DNA of 64,000 nucleotides from an uncultured Coprococcus sp. (GCA_947626675.1 CANQTC010000003.1:62001-126000), one strand, 5' to 3'. Numbered from the stretch's first letter, positions 7,061 through 15,787 are shown. The notes: generated from the letters alone by a model not told the origin. Numbers and translations: made by a program.

Positions 7061-8608
7061 ATGAAATGTAACAGATGCGGAAATGAATTTTATGCTGGAA
7101 ATATATGCCCTAATTGCGGAACTGTCATGAATATGAATAATGATGAAGGGGCAACGATAGCATATAATCAGGAGATAAGTGTAAAATTAGATGAACAGGG
7201 GAATATGGATTATGGACAAAGCCGGCAAAATGTATATAGTCATGGAACACCCCAACCTTTAGAGGGGATATTTGCGTCATCGAATATGTATGGAGCACAG
7301 GGAACGAGTGGACAAGGAATGTCAAACCAGGGCATGTATGGAAATTTTGGTATGAATGGACAGGGCGTGCCAAACCAGAGTATGTATGGAACGCAAGGCA
7401 TGAACGGACAGAACATGCCAAACCAGAGTATGTATGGAACACAGGGCATGAACGGACAGAGTGTGCCGCTAAGTCAGGGTATGTATGGAAATGGAAATAT
7501 GGGTGGTCAGAATATTCCGCAAAGTATGTCTCCGAATATGTCCAATTCCGGTATGTATGGATATAGTCAGAATCCTTCATATGGAAATAATCCGTATGCT
7601 CCAAATAATCAGGAGCCTAAAAAGTCAAAAACGCCTTTTATAATAGCGGGAATTGTTCTGGCTCTTGCAGTGATTGCAATCATATTGATACTTGTACTGG
7701 TTGTATTTAAAGAGGATGACGATACGCATGATGATGAGCGTACGACTGCTGCAACGACAGAAAGTATATCAACAGAGAGTACGACAGAAGACGATGTAAC
7801 AACGGAAAAAGCGACAGAGACGGAAACAACCTCAGAAGAAGCGAAGACAGATGAGCAGAAAACCGATGGAAATGTGGTATTTAGTGATGATAAGATAGAA
7901 CTTACTTTTGATAAGGCTTATATGTCAAAGTACGGTGAGTTCACAATAGAAGGTAAGGCAAAGAATAAGACAGACGGAAAAATCGGTCTGGGCTTGGATG
8001 CAAGCGATATTGATGGGATTAGTATAAACAGCAGCTTTTATGCTTCCGTAGACGCAGGCGGCACAGATACCTGGACGTTTACGGCAGAGGCTGATGGACT
8101 TGCTGTGGCAGGAATAAAGAAAATCTCAAATGTAAATATTGAGTTCAGTCTGTATGACGGCGAAACTTATGCGGATATCTATGAAGATTCGCTGCAGATA
8201 AGCTGTGATGTCGATACCAATCTTGATAAAGCGCCAAAAGACGATGAGTGGGTTGTTGTATATAAGGATGATTATTGTGAAGTAGCAGCATTAAACCGCA
8301 TATCAGAAGATATGGAATATGATTATTACAATGAGTATTTCAGAATTACCAATAAAACGGATACTCGTAATACCATTATGATAACAAATACTGTTATAGA
8401 TGGTAAAAAGGTAACAGAGTATGGCGGATATCTTGATGTTCGGGCAAAAGCTACGGCATATGTAAAATTATATTGGGATAAAAAGGATTTTGAAGCAGTA
8501 CCGAAGTTTGGAGAGATACAAGCTGATTTTGATTTTTATACGACAAAAGATTATAATGGCTATACAGAAACGGACATAACGATTAAAACAAACGGAATTG
8601 TGAAATAG
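7061..8608 (+). CDS. Zinc-ribbon membrane protein with Met/Gly/Gln-rich tandem repeats
   Basis: A 515-residue protein in four parts. First comes a zinc ribbon (residues 2-22, CNRCGNEF then CPNCG). Next is a low-complexity region (about 75-185) with near-identical 16-residue units of the form MYGTQGMNGQNMPNQS. A single membrane helix lies near residues 193-215, followed by a Thr/Glu-rich stalk. The remaining 240 residues look like two beta-rich extracellular modules. Cytoplasmic zinc ribbon, one helix and secreted domain is a common Clostridia layout of unknown role. The start has AGGCAGGGGGA upstream. The corA-like gene follows after 39 bases and may share its transcript. Confidence 0.7.
   Translation: MKCNRCGNEFYAGNICPNCGTVMNMNNDEGATIAYNQEISVKLDEQGNMDYGQSRQNVYSHGTPQPLEGIFASSNMYGAQGTSGQGMSNQGMYGNFGMNGQGVPNQSMYGTQGMNGQNMPNQSMYGTQGMNGQSVPLSQGMYGNGNMGGQNIPQSMSPNMSNSGMYGYSQNPSYGNNPYAPNNQEPKKSKTPFIIAGIVLALAVIAIILILVLVVFKEDDDTHDDERTTAATTESISTESTTEDDVTTEKATETETTSEEAKTDEQKTDGNVVFSDDKIELTFDKAYMSKYGEFTIEGKAKNKTDGKIGLGLDASDIDGISINSSFYASVDAGGTDTWTFTAEADGLAVAGIKKISNVNIEFSLYDGETYADIYEDSLQISCDVDTNLDKAPKDDEWVVVYKDDYCEVAALNRISEDMEYDYYNEYFRITNKTDTRNTIMITNTVIDGKKVTEYGGYLDVRAKATAYVKLYWDKKDFEAVPKFGEIQADFDFYTTKDYNGYTETDITIKTNGIVK
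7286..7480 (+). repeat. 48-bp tandem coding repeats
   Basis: Units start at 7286, 7334, 7382 and 7430 (48, 48, 48 and 51 bases), each beginning ATGTATGGA and encoding a 16-17 residue Met/Gly/Gln/Asn-rich block. A more degenerate unit begins at 7481. Copy number could change by slippage without a frameshift. Confidence 0.8.
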
Positions 8609-8647
8609 TTATGGAAAATATAGAATGAAAACAGGAGGTTTCGTCAG

Positions 8648-9595
8648 ATGATTCGTTTATACAAGACAGATAGCAGTATTTTATCTGAACTTACAGAATA
8701 TGAAGATGATATCTGGGTATCTATGGTTAAACCTACTGTTGAGGAAAGCAAGTATATATCAGAAAAGTATCATGTTGATCTTGATGATGTAAGGGCGGCG
8801 CTTGATGATGAGGAGAGCTCGCGTATTGAGATTGAAAGCAATTATACGCTGATTATTGTCGATATACCGTCAATAGAGCGGCGAAACGACAGAGATGCTT
8901 ATACGACAATTCCGCTTGGTATTATTCTCGTTGATTGTGCGATTATAACCGTTTGTGCAGAGGATACACCGGTATTGGACGCATTTGTTGAAAAGAAGGT
9001 CAGAGAGTTCAGCACAAAAAAGAGAATGCGTTTCACCTATCAGATTTTGTTCAGAAACTGTATGACATATCAATATTATCTGAGAGTTATGGACAGACGC
9101 AGAACGCTTATCGAGCAGCGTATTCAGGAAGAAACAGAGGATACGGATTTAATCGATATCCACGAACTGGAGTCAAACCTTGTGTATTTTGCCACATCGC
9201 TTCGTGCGAATGGAGTCGTTCTTGATAAACTGGCAAGATACAGCAGGATTAAGCAGTATCCTGAGGACAGGGAATTGCTGGATGATGTTATGGTAGAAAA
9301 TAAGCAGGCAATAGAGATGTCCAATATTTACCGGGATATCATAAATGGTACAAGAGAATATATGTCCACGATTATTAATAACAGACTGAATAATGTTATG
9401 AAGTTTCTTGCGGCGATTACCATTGTAATGTCTATACCAACCATTATATCAGGCTTATATGGAATGAATGTTTCCGGAAAATGGATGCCGCTTTCGGAGA
9501 CGCCTTATGGTTTTACCATTATATGTGGAATTACACTTGTTATTTGTCTGATTATTGCATTGATTTTAAAGAAAAAGAAGATGTTGAAATTATAA
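8648..9595 (+). CDS. corA: CorA-family divalent cation (Mg2+) transporter
   Basis: A 315-residue protein with a long cytoplasmic N-terminal domain and two C-terminal membrane helices. The first helix ends in the signature GLYGMNVSG, the YGMN motif of the CorA pore entrance. A Lys-rich tail (KKKKMLKL) closes the protein. CorA channels form pentamers that admit Mg2+ and sometimes Co2+ or Ni2+. ATG 8648 is preceded by ACAGGAGG. It is followed by a strong bidirectional terminator. Confidence 0.88.
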   Translation: MIRLYKTDSSILSELTEYEDDIWVSMVKPTVEESKYISEKYHVDLDDVRAALDDEESSRIEIESNYTLIIVDIPSIERRNDRDAYTTIPLGIILVDCAIITVCAEDTPVLDAFVEKKVREFSTKKRMRFTYQILFRNCMTYQYYLRVMDRRRTLIEQRIQEETEDTDLIDIHELESNLVYFATSLRANGVVLDKLARYSRIKQYPEDRELLDDVMVENKQAIEMSNIYRDIINGTREYMSTIINNRLNNVMKFLAAITIVMSIPTIISGLYGMNVSGKWMPLSETPYGFTIICGITLVICLIIALILKKKKMLKL

Positions 9596-9604
9596 GAATT
9601 ACTG

Positions 9605-9674
9605 TAGCAGTTCAGCCGTATATAAAGATAGATTGTATCTATAATTTATCCTTATATACGGCTGAATTGTTGTA
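9605..9674. terminator. Long bidirectional terminator between convergent genes
   Basis: CAGTTCAGCCGTATATAA (from 9608) is the reverse complement, with one G-U, of TTATATACGGCTGAATTG (to 9669). The stem of about 18 bp extends further inward. It separates the corA-like gene from the convergent DUF4317 gene. Confidence 0.8.
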
Positions 9675-9681
9675 TTAATTA

Positions 9682-10860
9682 TTAATCATTTTTGATTGGA
9701 ATGCCATTTACTTCAACTTCATCAGAAATCTGTATGACGATGCATTTCCTTCCGTCTATTTCTCGTGTTTCGATTAAGTCGGTACGCTCCGGATTGACCT
9801 TGATGCTGATATCCGGTGTTTTTACCTCGAATGTGCGCGTGTTTACAATGTTGCTGGCATATAATTCAAGCTTTGTTTCAGGCTGAACTTTGGGATTGCC
9901 CGATTCATCATTTGAAACAGAAGCTGCCTGAACGGCAATTTTATTAAAGTGTTCGTCGAAACTTTCGAGTTTGTCATCGGCAACACCACTATTGGACAGC
10001 AGTGTTTTGATGGAATTCTTCGATAATGTAAACGGTTCAGGACTGTCTTTTCGTTCCTCCATCATTTCGGTTAGGTTTTCATGTATATTTTTTACGGTTT
10101 CATAGTTGCAGTCGTTGCCAAGCGTTTCTGTTATAATCGTCTGGAAAGTTTCTTTCTGTGTCTGGGCAGTTATCGGTGAAGTTGTTCCTAAGAGTTTGTC
10201 AACAAATTCATAATGAAGCTCTTCCGGTTTTTTACTATAGTATAATACATTATGGATATCGGTACTTCTGTCAATAAAAGCCGGAAAAAGGAAACCGATA
10301 TCCGGGACATCTACAACCCAGTCACGAATTCGGTTGTGGAACATACTTTCGCTATCGAAATAACTTAGGCCTGCCTTTGAGAGATTTACATGGCATATAG
10401 CACACATGATGTATTCATAGACTTCGTCAGAAGCATCCTCCATCGTAAGACCATCTGTTGTTTTGCCGGGTACATCATAGGTATCATGGATTAGCAATAT
10501 CAGATAGTTACCGGTATAATCATAGGTATCGATAACTTTATCATAAAACTCCTCAATCAGCATATCATCTTCAAGTTTGCTGTTTCTAAGCTTTAAAAGA
10601 AATTCCTGTGTTCCGTTATCAAATTCCTGATGTGTTGGGAAAGACATGGTAACAAGGTTTTTACCGATACTTCCCGATAAATTCTTTTTAAATATCTCAA
10701 AATACTTAAATGCTTCTTCCTCTGGAAGAGAAAGAAATGCTTCTTTCATTGTAGAAACCTTTTTTTTATCCCCGTCTACATAACAGCCGCATATCTTGCT
10801 GATTGAGCAGGTTGCAGGAGCAAACTGGTGACGGATTTCAAGTACGTCTTTTTTCGTCAT
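9682..10860 (-). CDS. DUF4317 family protein
   Basis: A 392-residue soluble protein without signal peptide or membrane helix. The N-terminus MTKKDVLEIRHQFAP and the following ICGCYVDGDKKK are typical of DUF4317, a family common in Clostridia with no established function. The ATG at 10860 is preferred over the ATG at 10875 because GGAG sits 7 bases upstream and homologues begin with a similar MNKKD/MTKKD. It lies 21 bases downstream of a small gene on the same strand, forming a two-gene operon driven by the promoter at 11361-11389. Confidence 0.7.
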   Translation of the reverse strand: MTKKDVLEIRHQFAPATCSISKICGCYVDGDKKKVSTMKEAFLSLPEEEAFKYFEIFKKNLSGSIGKNLVTMSFPTHQEFDNGTQEFLLKLRNSKLEDDMLIEEFYDKVIDTYDYTGNYLILLIHDTYDVPGKTTDGLTMEDASDEVYEYIMCAICHVNLSKAGLSYFDSESMFHNRIRDWVVDVPDIGFLFPAFIDRSTDIHNVLYYSKKPEELHYEFVDKLLGTTSPITAQTQKETFQTIITETLGNDCNYETVKNIHENLTEMMEERKDSPEPFTLSKNSIKTLLSNSGVADDKLESFDEHFNKIAVQAASVSNDESGNPKVQPETKLELYASNIVNTRTFEVKTPDISIKVNPERTDLIETREIDGRKCIVIQISDEVEVNGIPIKND

Positions 10861-10881
10861 ATCGATATTCTCCATTTCATA

Positions 10882-11274
10882 TTATTGTATGTTATCCATT
10901 CCTAACGGTTTGGTAAGCTGTGCTTTGTATACCGCCGGTTCTTTTAACAGCATTCCCATTGTATGAAAAGCCAGAAAAGTCAGTTTATCTTTATTACAGC
11001 TTTCAGGATTTTTACCAATATCATGCTGAAAATTGTATTCTCTTAAATGATAAAAATATAAATCGGGTATGGTATATCCCTCATATGTAAAGTCGCCTTT
11101 GAATTCATGGCTTTGCAGGTAACAGACAAATTCGTCATAGAGTTCCTGATGGAGCAGAAGCCCCTCCCATAATTCTGTAATAAATGGATTGTCGAAGCCA
11201 CATTCCGTACAGAATTCTTCCATAATACTGTATGTAGATAAACGACGTTTATCAAATACGATATTCTGTTTCAA
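10882..11274 (-). CDS. Hypothetical protein, first gene of the DUF4317 operon
   Basis: A 130-residue soluble protein with several aromatic and acidic residues (YDEFVCYLQSHEF, DLYFYHLREYNF) and a single CTECGF cysteine pair. No signal peptide or membrane segment. I do not recognise the family. Tight spacing to the DUF4317 gene suggests a shared process. Confidence 0.6.
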   Translation of the reverse strand: MKQNIVFDKRRLSTYSIMEEFCTECGFDNPFITELWEGLLLHQELYDEFVCYLQSHEFKGDFTYEGYTIPDLYFYHLREYNFQHDIGKNPESCNKDKLTFLAFHTMGMLLKEPAVYKAQLTKPLGMDNIQ

Positions 11275-11623
11275 TCAATCATCGCCTTTCAAAAAATACA
11301 TCAAATGATGAAACACAAATCGCTTAATTGAACAATTTTACGAGTTGCTGTTTCAGGAAAATTATAACATGATGCATTTTAAATCTCAAGCAGTTCAAAA
11401 ACAATCGATGCTACTTAAAATTTGTAAGGACAGGGACTGTTTTTATTTTTCTTAAGAAAATCTTAAAGAATTGGCTGATTGTATCTTAAAGGGAAAATCA
11501 GGATAATAAAGGGCAGGAGGTGAGTTTTGTTTTTTGAAAATGCATGTTATTATATAATAAAGCTTATACATGGGAGAATACAGGATAAGCGTATTATATA
11601 AATAGTAAAAGGGAGATTGGAAT
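11275..11623. promoter_or_regulatory. Divergent control region between the DUF4317 operon and the two-component system
   Basis: This 349-base intergenic stretch holds the minus-strand promoter TTGAGA (11384-11389), 17 bases, TATAAT (11361-11366) for the DUF4317 operon. Towards the plus side it carries two direct repeats ATCTTAAAG at 11460-11468 and 11483-11491, then a TTGAAA and TATAAT-like stretch near 11535-11560 that could start the response regulator transcript. The repeats are spaced 23 bases, about two helical turns, as expected for OmpR-type regulator half-sites. Confidence 0.55.
11361..11389 (-). promoter_or_regulatory. Promoter of the DUF4317 operon
   Basis: Minus strand: TTGAGA (11384-11389), 17-base spacer, TATAAT (11361-11366). 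It lies about 87 bases upstream of the first gene. Confidence 0.7.
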
Positions 11624-12313
11624 ATGTATAACGTACTGGTTTGTGATGATGAGAAGGATATTGTTTCAGCGATAAAGATTTATCTGAAAACAGCAGGGTA
11701 TAACATATATGAAGCTTATAATGGTCTGGAGGCGCTTGAGCAGGTAAGGCAGCATGATATTCATCTGGTGATTATGGATGTCATGATGCCGAAGATGGAT
11801 GGCATAACAGCAATGGTGAAGATTCGGGAGGAGAGTAACCTGCCTGTTATTATGCTTACTGCAAAAAGTGAAGATACCGACAAGATACTGGGACTGGAGG
11901 TTGGTGCGGACGATTATATTACAAAGCCGTTTAATCCGGTGGAACTGATTGCGAGAGTGAAATCCCAGATTAGAAGGTATATGCAATTAGGCGGCGGAAC
12001 ATTAGCTGACAGTGTTGTCAGAATCGGCGGAATCGAATTAAACGATAGTGCAAAGCAGGTTACATTAGATGGTGAACTTCTTAGTCTGACACCTACGGAA
12101 TATGATATATTAAAGCTTCTCATGACACATAAGGGTACAGTATATTCTCCTGCTGAAATATATAAGGCAGTATGGAAGGCAGCTCCGCTTGGCGCAGAGG
12201 GGGCGGTTGCGGTACATATCAGACATCTCCGCGAAAAGATAGAGATAAACCCTGCGGAACCGAGATATTTAAAGGTTATCTGGGGAAGGGGATACAGAAT
12301 GGAGGATTATTAA
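11624..12313 (+). CDS. OmpR/VanR-type response regulator
   Basis: A 229-residue two-domain regulator. The receiver domain has the acidic pair DDE (residues 8-10), the phospho-acceptor Asp53 in VIMDVMMPK, and the Lys of DYITKPF. The C-terminal winged helix has LSLTPTEYDILKLL and the HIRHLREKIE recognition region ending in GRGYRM. It would bind DNA after phosphorylation by the adjacent kinase. The start has GGGAGA upstream. The kinase gene begins 3 bases after the stop, so the pair is translationally coupled. Confidence 0.9.
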   Translation: MYNVLVCDDEKDIVSAIKIYLKTAGYNIYEAYNGLEALEQVRQHDIHLVIMDVMMPKMDGITAMVKIREESNLPVIMLTAKSEDTDKILGLEVGADDYITKPFNPVELIARVKSQIRRYMQLGGGTLADSVVRIGGIELNDSAKQVTLDGELLSLTPTEYDILKLLMTHKGTVYSPAEIYKAVWKAAPLGAEGAVAVHIRHLREKIEINPAEPRYLKVIWGRGYRMEDY

Positions 12314-12315
12314 AA

Positions 12316-14601
12316 GTGGAAGATAAAGAAATCAATAAGATAAAAGGCAGTTATGCATATAAAATTATTCTTTATGTTCTTATAGCAGTAACGGCATTTA
12401 CAGCGGTTATAACAGCGGGATTAACATGTCAGGCATACTATTATGGGGCATATAAGCAGGAATTGACATCTGTAAAGCAAAATGTAAAACAGATGTTGAT
12501 TGAAAAATGCGTAAATGAAAAGACCTATGTGATAGACAATATGCTATCCGAATATGTTGATGAGAAAACAAGTGTTTTTAAGGATATAAAAAGTCCTGAG
12601 AAATTAAAGGAATATGATACGAATGGCGATGGGAAGCTTACATGGATTGATATTGTTCCGTTACTATCCGGTGAAAAAGATTTGTATAATGTAATGAAAG
12701 AAAAAATTGGCGGTTATAATTTTGATATTCCATTTGCCTGTTCAATCAGCATAAAGGTATGTGGTGAAGATAGGGTTATTAATCATTATCAATATGATAT
12801 GTCCAACCTGTCGAGCGGAAAGTCTTGTGCGAAATATGAGTATAGCCTTTCGGTTCCGGTATATCAATACAGTTTTTTTGATAATTATGATGATATGCTG
12901 AATGACCAGTGGAACGAAGAGTTTGCCGATTATGATAATCTATATAATTTATCTGTAGACAGTATTTGTGCAGATGGTGGTGCAGATGGCGAATACAAGG
13001 ATGTAAAAGATGGTTATATCAATGTATATCAAGGCTTAACCGATTCTGCATTTGAAGCAGATGTGGAATTCTGGATGAATGATGCGGATATTGATGCGCT
13101 TATTCGGAAAGAGATGGAACATGTGTATAGTAATTTGGATATATGGTATAAGTACAAATATATAATAGCGGGTACTTTGGCAATCAGTATGTTATTATGC
13201 CTGATATTTTCTATTATTTCTATGGCTCACGCCGGCGTAAAAAAAGGAGTAGAAACAATAAAGCTTAATGTATGGGAGAAAATTCCTACAGAATTTATCG
13301 TGGCAGCAGAATGCGGGGCGGTTATTTTAATTGGCATGTTTTTCTCCGAACTGCTTTACTGGAGTGGTTTTTATGGTGATTATGACTTTGGTTTGAAGGA
13401 TATTGATTATTGGTTTATCAGTGCAGCAATCGCTTTGACATTTACTGCAGCCTTGCTACTGTTAAATACAGTGATTACAAATATCAAAGCAAAAACGGTA
13501 TTAAAAAACAGCCTGATTGTAAAGCTGTATCGGTACTTATTCGGTAAAACAGGAAAAATCTCCGGATGGTTCCGGTATGTAAAAAGAAGAATTCCTTTTG
13601 TATGGAAAGCAATTCTGATATATGCCATTATTTTGATTGGCGGATTTTTACTGCTTGCAATGATTGGTGCAGACTATGGTATGCTTATGAGCATGATTTT
13701 ATTTGCAGTAATAATAGTCACACTATTTTATATAGGTTTTATTATTATCATAAATGAGCTGTATAAAGGCGGAAAAGAACTGGCACGGGGAAATCTTACA
13801 CATAAAATAGATACAAAATATATGTTTGGCGCTTTTCGGGAGCATGGAGAAAATCTCAACAGTATCAATGACAGCATCCAGCTTGCCGTTGATGAGCGCA
13901 TGAAGAGTGAGCATATGAAGACGGAGCTGATTACAAATGTGTCCCATGATATCAAGACGCCACTCACATCAATTATTAATTATGTAGATTTGCTGGAAAA
14001 AGGAGATATTGATAAAGATACGGAGAAATCTTATATTGATGTACTTGCAAGACAGTCGGCAAGGCTTAAGAAGCTGATTGTGGATTTGGTTGATGCATCA
14101 AAGGCTTCTACAGGAAATGTGCAAATGAATATGGAGTGCATGGATGCCAATATGCTTTTGACGCAAGGCGTAGCAGAATACGAGGAAAAACTTGAAAGCG
14201 CAGGGATGAAGCTGGTTCTAAAAACGACGGATGAAGCTGCATATATTATGGCTGACGGAAGACATCTATGGAGAGTGTTTGACAATCTGCTGAATAATAC
14301 TTATAAATATGCGATGAATGGAACAAGAGTATATGCACAGGTAGAGCAAGACGATAAAACGGTCAGGATTATCTTTAAGAATATATCAAAAGAGCCGCTT
14401 AATATATCAAGTGACGAGCTGATGGAGCGATTTGTAAGGGGAGACAGTTCCAGAAATACGGAAGGAAGCGGATTAGGACTTTCAATCGCACAAAGCCTTT
14501 GTGGTCTTATGGGCGCAAAATTTACGATACAGGTAGATGGAGATTTATTTAAGGCGGTAGTTCTGTTTGACCGGATAGAAAGAGGGGAGGAGGTCATATA
14601 A
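12316..14601 (+). CDS. VanS-type sensor histidine kinase with EF-hand-like loop in the sensor domain
   Basis: A 762-residue kinase. A first helix (about residues 15-40) leads to a large outside domain (about 45-275), then several membrane helices, a HAMP-like segment, and the kinase core. His of SHDIKTPLTS (near residue 543) is the phosphorylation site; NNTYKYA (N box) and GSGLGLSIA (G box) bind ATP. The outside domain contains a canonical EF-hand-type loop (residues 101-112, positions 12616-12651) with D-x-N-x-D-G-x-L-x-x-x-D spacing, suggesting Ca2+ binding. The start is GTG 12316, with GGAGG 10 bases upstream; a longer frame from 12172 would overlap the regulator and is rejected. Confidence 0.85.
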   Translation: MEDKEINKIKGSYAYKIILYVLIAVTAFTAVITAGLTCQAYYYGAYKQELTSVKQNVKQMLIEKCVNEKTYVIDNMLSEYVDEKTSVFKDIKSPEKLKEYDTNGDGKLTWIDIVPLLSGEKDLYNVMKEKIGGYNFDIPFACSISIKVCGEDRVINHYQYDMSNLSSGKSCAKYEYSLSVPVYQYSFFDNYDDMLNDQWNEEFADYDNLYNLSVDSICADGGADGEYKDVKDGYINVYQGLTDSAFEADVEFWMNDADIDALIRKEMEHVYSNLDIWYKYKYIIAGTLAISMLLCLIFSIISMAHAGVKKGVETIKLNVWEKIPTEFIVAAECGAVILIGMFFSELLYWSGFYGDYDFGLKDIDYWFISAAIALTFTAALLLLNTVITNIKAKTVLKNSLIVKLYRYLFGKTGKISGWFRYVKRRIPFVWKAILIYAIILIGGFLLLAMIGADYGMLMSMILFAVIIVTLFYIGFIIIINELYKGGKELARGNLTHKIDTKYMFGAFREHGENLNSINDSIQLAVDERMKSEHMKTELITNVSHDIKTPLTSIINYVDLLEKGDIDKDTEKSYIDVLARQSARLKKLIVDLVDASKASTGNVQMNMECMDANMLLTQGVAEYEEKLESAGMKLVLKTTDEAAYIMADGRHLWRVFDNLLNNTYKYAMNGTRVYAQVEQDDKTVRIIFKNISKEPLNISSDELMERFVRGDSSRNTEGSGLGLSIAQSLCGLMGAKFTIQVDGDLFKAVVLFDRIERGEEVI

Positions 14602-14614
14602 CAAAAAAAGGTTA

Positions 14615-14646
14615 TTGACAACTAATGAGTGTTAGCATATACTAAC
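14615..14646 (+). promoter_or_regulatory. Promoter and candidate operator of the Fur-like gene
   Basis: TTGACA (14615-14620), 17 bases, TATACT (14638-14643). The spacer and -10 contain alternating CTAA/TTAG elements about every 10 bases, including GTTAG-N6-CTAAC at 14631-14646, which straddles the -10. The arrangement fits binding of a dimeric regulator, possibly the Fur-like product itself. Further down, ATTGATA occurs twice, 12 bases apart. Confidence 0.65.
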
Positions 14647-14699
14647 TATTGATAAACTTATTGATACCTATTTGTTGGCAATAACAAGGAGAATATATT

Positions 14700-15167
14700 A
14701 TGTACCAAAAGGAAGTGCTTGCAGAACATACCGGATATCAGAGAACGGAAATGCAGAAAGAAATGATAATACATCGATTAAGGCAGAGCGGATGTCGTAT
14801 AACAAGGCAGCGGCTTATGCTTCTTGATATTATTCTTGGTGAGGCGTGTTCATCTTGTAAAGAAATTTACTATAAGGCATCAAAGCTGGATGGTAAGATT
14901 GGTTCTGCAACGATATATCGTATGATAAATACGCTTGAGGATATCGGTGCTATTAACAGAAAAAATATGTATAAGATAGCTTGTAGTGAGAATTGCGGTG
15001 TTGAAAATGCATGTACAATCGAACTGAGTGACGATACGGTTATTGAACTGTCGGCAAGGGAGTTGAACAGCGTTATAAGGGAAGGGCTTCTTGCTGCGGG
15101 CTATCTGGATACACAGCGTGTAACAGGAGTTCGTGTCAGGTCCTGTAGTTGTAATTCAGATTGTTGA
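14700..15167 (+). CDS. Fur-family regulator with degenerate metal sites
   Basis: A 155-residue protein with the Fur winged helix: CRITRQRLMLLDIIL, then the recognition stretch GSATIYRMINTLEDIGAI. Fur proteins repress metal uptake or stress genes with a metal co-repressor. In the second half the usual His-rich sequence (HHHxxC type) is missing; instead ENCGVENACTIELSDDTV appears, with Cys residues before it and a CSCNSDC tail. A cysteine-based or heme-type sensor, or a metal-independent one, is possible. AAGGAG lies 9 bases before the start. The next gene begins 17 bases after the stop, so the two form an operon. Confidence 0.75.
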   Translation: MYQKEVLAEHTGYQRTEMQKEMIIHRLRQSGCRITRQRLMLLDIILGEACSSCKEIYYKASKLDGKIGSATIYRMINTLEDIGAINRKNMYKIACSENCGVENACTIELSDDTVIELSARELNSVIREGLLAAGYLDTQRVTGVRVRSCSCNSDC

Positions 15168-15184
15168 ACAGGTGGCAGAGGCGT

Positions 15185-15562
15185 ATGGATGGAAATATTG
15201 GAACAATTGTAGTTGTTGTCATTCTGATTGCCGCGGTAATAGGTGCAGTTATGAGTTCCTTGAAGCATATCAGGGGCGAGGGAGGCTGCTGCGGCGGCAG
15301 TTCTGATATCAAAGTAAAAAGGCAGCGTATAAAACATGTAACAGCAGTAAAAAAGATATCAATAGAAGGAATGAAATGTAAGAATTGTGTAAAAAGAGTA
15401 GAAAACAGCCTTAATTCAATGTCGCAGGTAGATGCGTATGTTAATTTAAAGAAGAAAGAGGCTATTGTAAACTTAGGAACAATAGTTCCTGAAGAGTTGT
15501 TAAAGCAGGCTGTAGAAAAGGAAGGATATCGTGTAATATTAATCAGCGATATGAAACCATAA
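15185..15562 (+). CDS. Cys-rich membrane anchor fused to a heavy-metal-associated (HMA) domain
   Basis: A 125-residue protein. Residues 4-24 form one membrane helix (GTIVVVVILIAAVIGAV), followed by a GGCCGGSS motif resembling FeoB-associated Cys-rich proteins, then a HMA domain with the metal motif GMKCKNC. HMA domains carry Cu+, Zn2+ or similar ions to transporters or regulators. It directly follows the Fur-like gene, so it probably handles the metal or thiol signal sensed by that regulator. ATG 15185 is preferred to the TTG at 15161, which would overlap the Fur-like gene. Confidence 0.75.
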   Translation: MDGNIGTIVVVVILIAAVIGAVMSSLKHIRGEGGCCGGSSDIKVKRQRIKHVTAVKKISIEGMKCKNCVKRVENSLNSMSQVDAYVNLKKKEAIVNLGTIVPEELLKQAVEKEGYRVILISDMKP

Positions 15563-15603
15563 AGGGGAGATAAAAAAAGGTATAAAAAAATTGAAAAAAG
15601 TTG

Positions 15604-15632
15604 TTGACATGAAAGAATTCATATGATATTAT
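15604..15632 (+). promoter_or_regulatory. Promoter of tRNA-Gly(GCC)
   Basis: TTGACA (15604-15609), 17 bases, TATTAT (15627-15632). The expected start point, about 15639, lies in the inverted repeat that follows. Confidence 0.8.
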
Positions 15633-15635
15633 AGG

Positions 15636-15663
15636 TTCTGTTGTGAGGGACATCACAACAGAA
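15636..15663. repeat. Perfect 11-bp inverted repeat at the tRNA-Gly transcription start
   Basis: TTCTGTTGTGA (15636-15646) and TCACAACAGAA (15653-15663) are perfect reverse complements around GGGACA. The repeat covers the predicted start of transcription and ends 10 bases before the mature tRNA. It could be an operator or a 5' hairpin of the tRNA precursor. Confidence 0.7.
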
Positions 15664-15673
15664 TATAAAAAAT

Positions 15674-15745
<72 letters not shown>

Positions 15746-15756
15746 CTTATTATTAA

Positions 15757-15787
15757 AGAAAGCTTATCAGTCAGCTTTCTTTTTTTG
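15757..15787 (+). terminator. Terminator of the tRNA-Gly unit
   Basis: AGAAAGCT (15757-15764) pairs with AGCTTTCT (15773-15780), followed by TTTTTT. Confidence 0.85.

Noticed and set aside
12172-12315. Longer start for the histidine kinase
   Set aside because: It would overlap the response regulator by 142 bases; GTG 12316 has a well-placed GGAGG.
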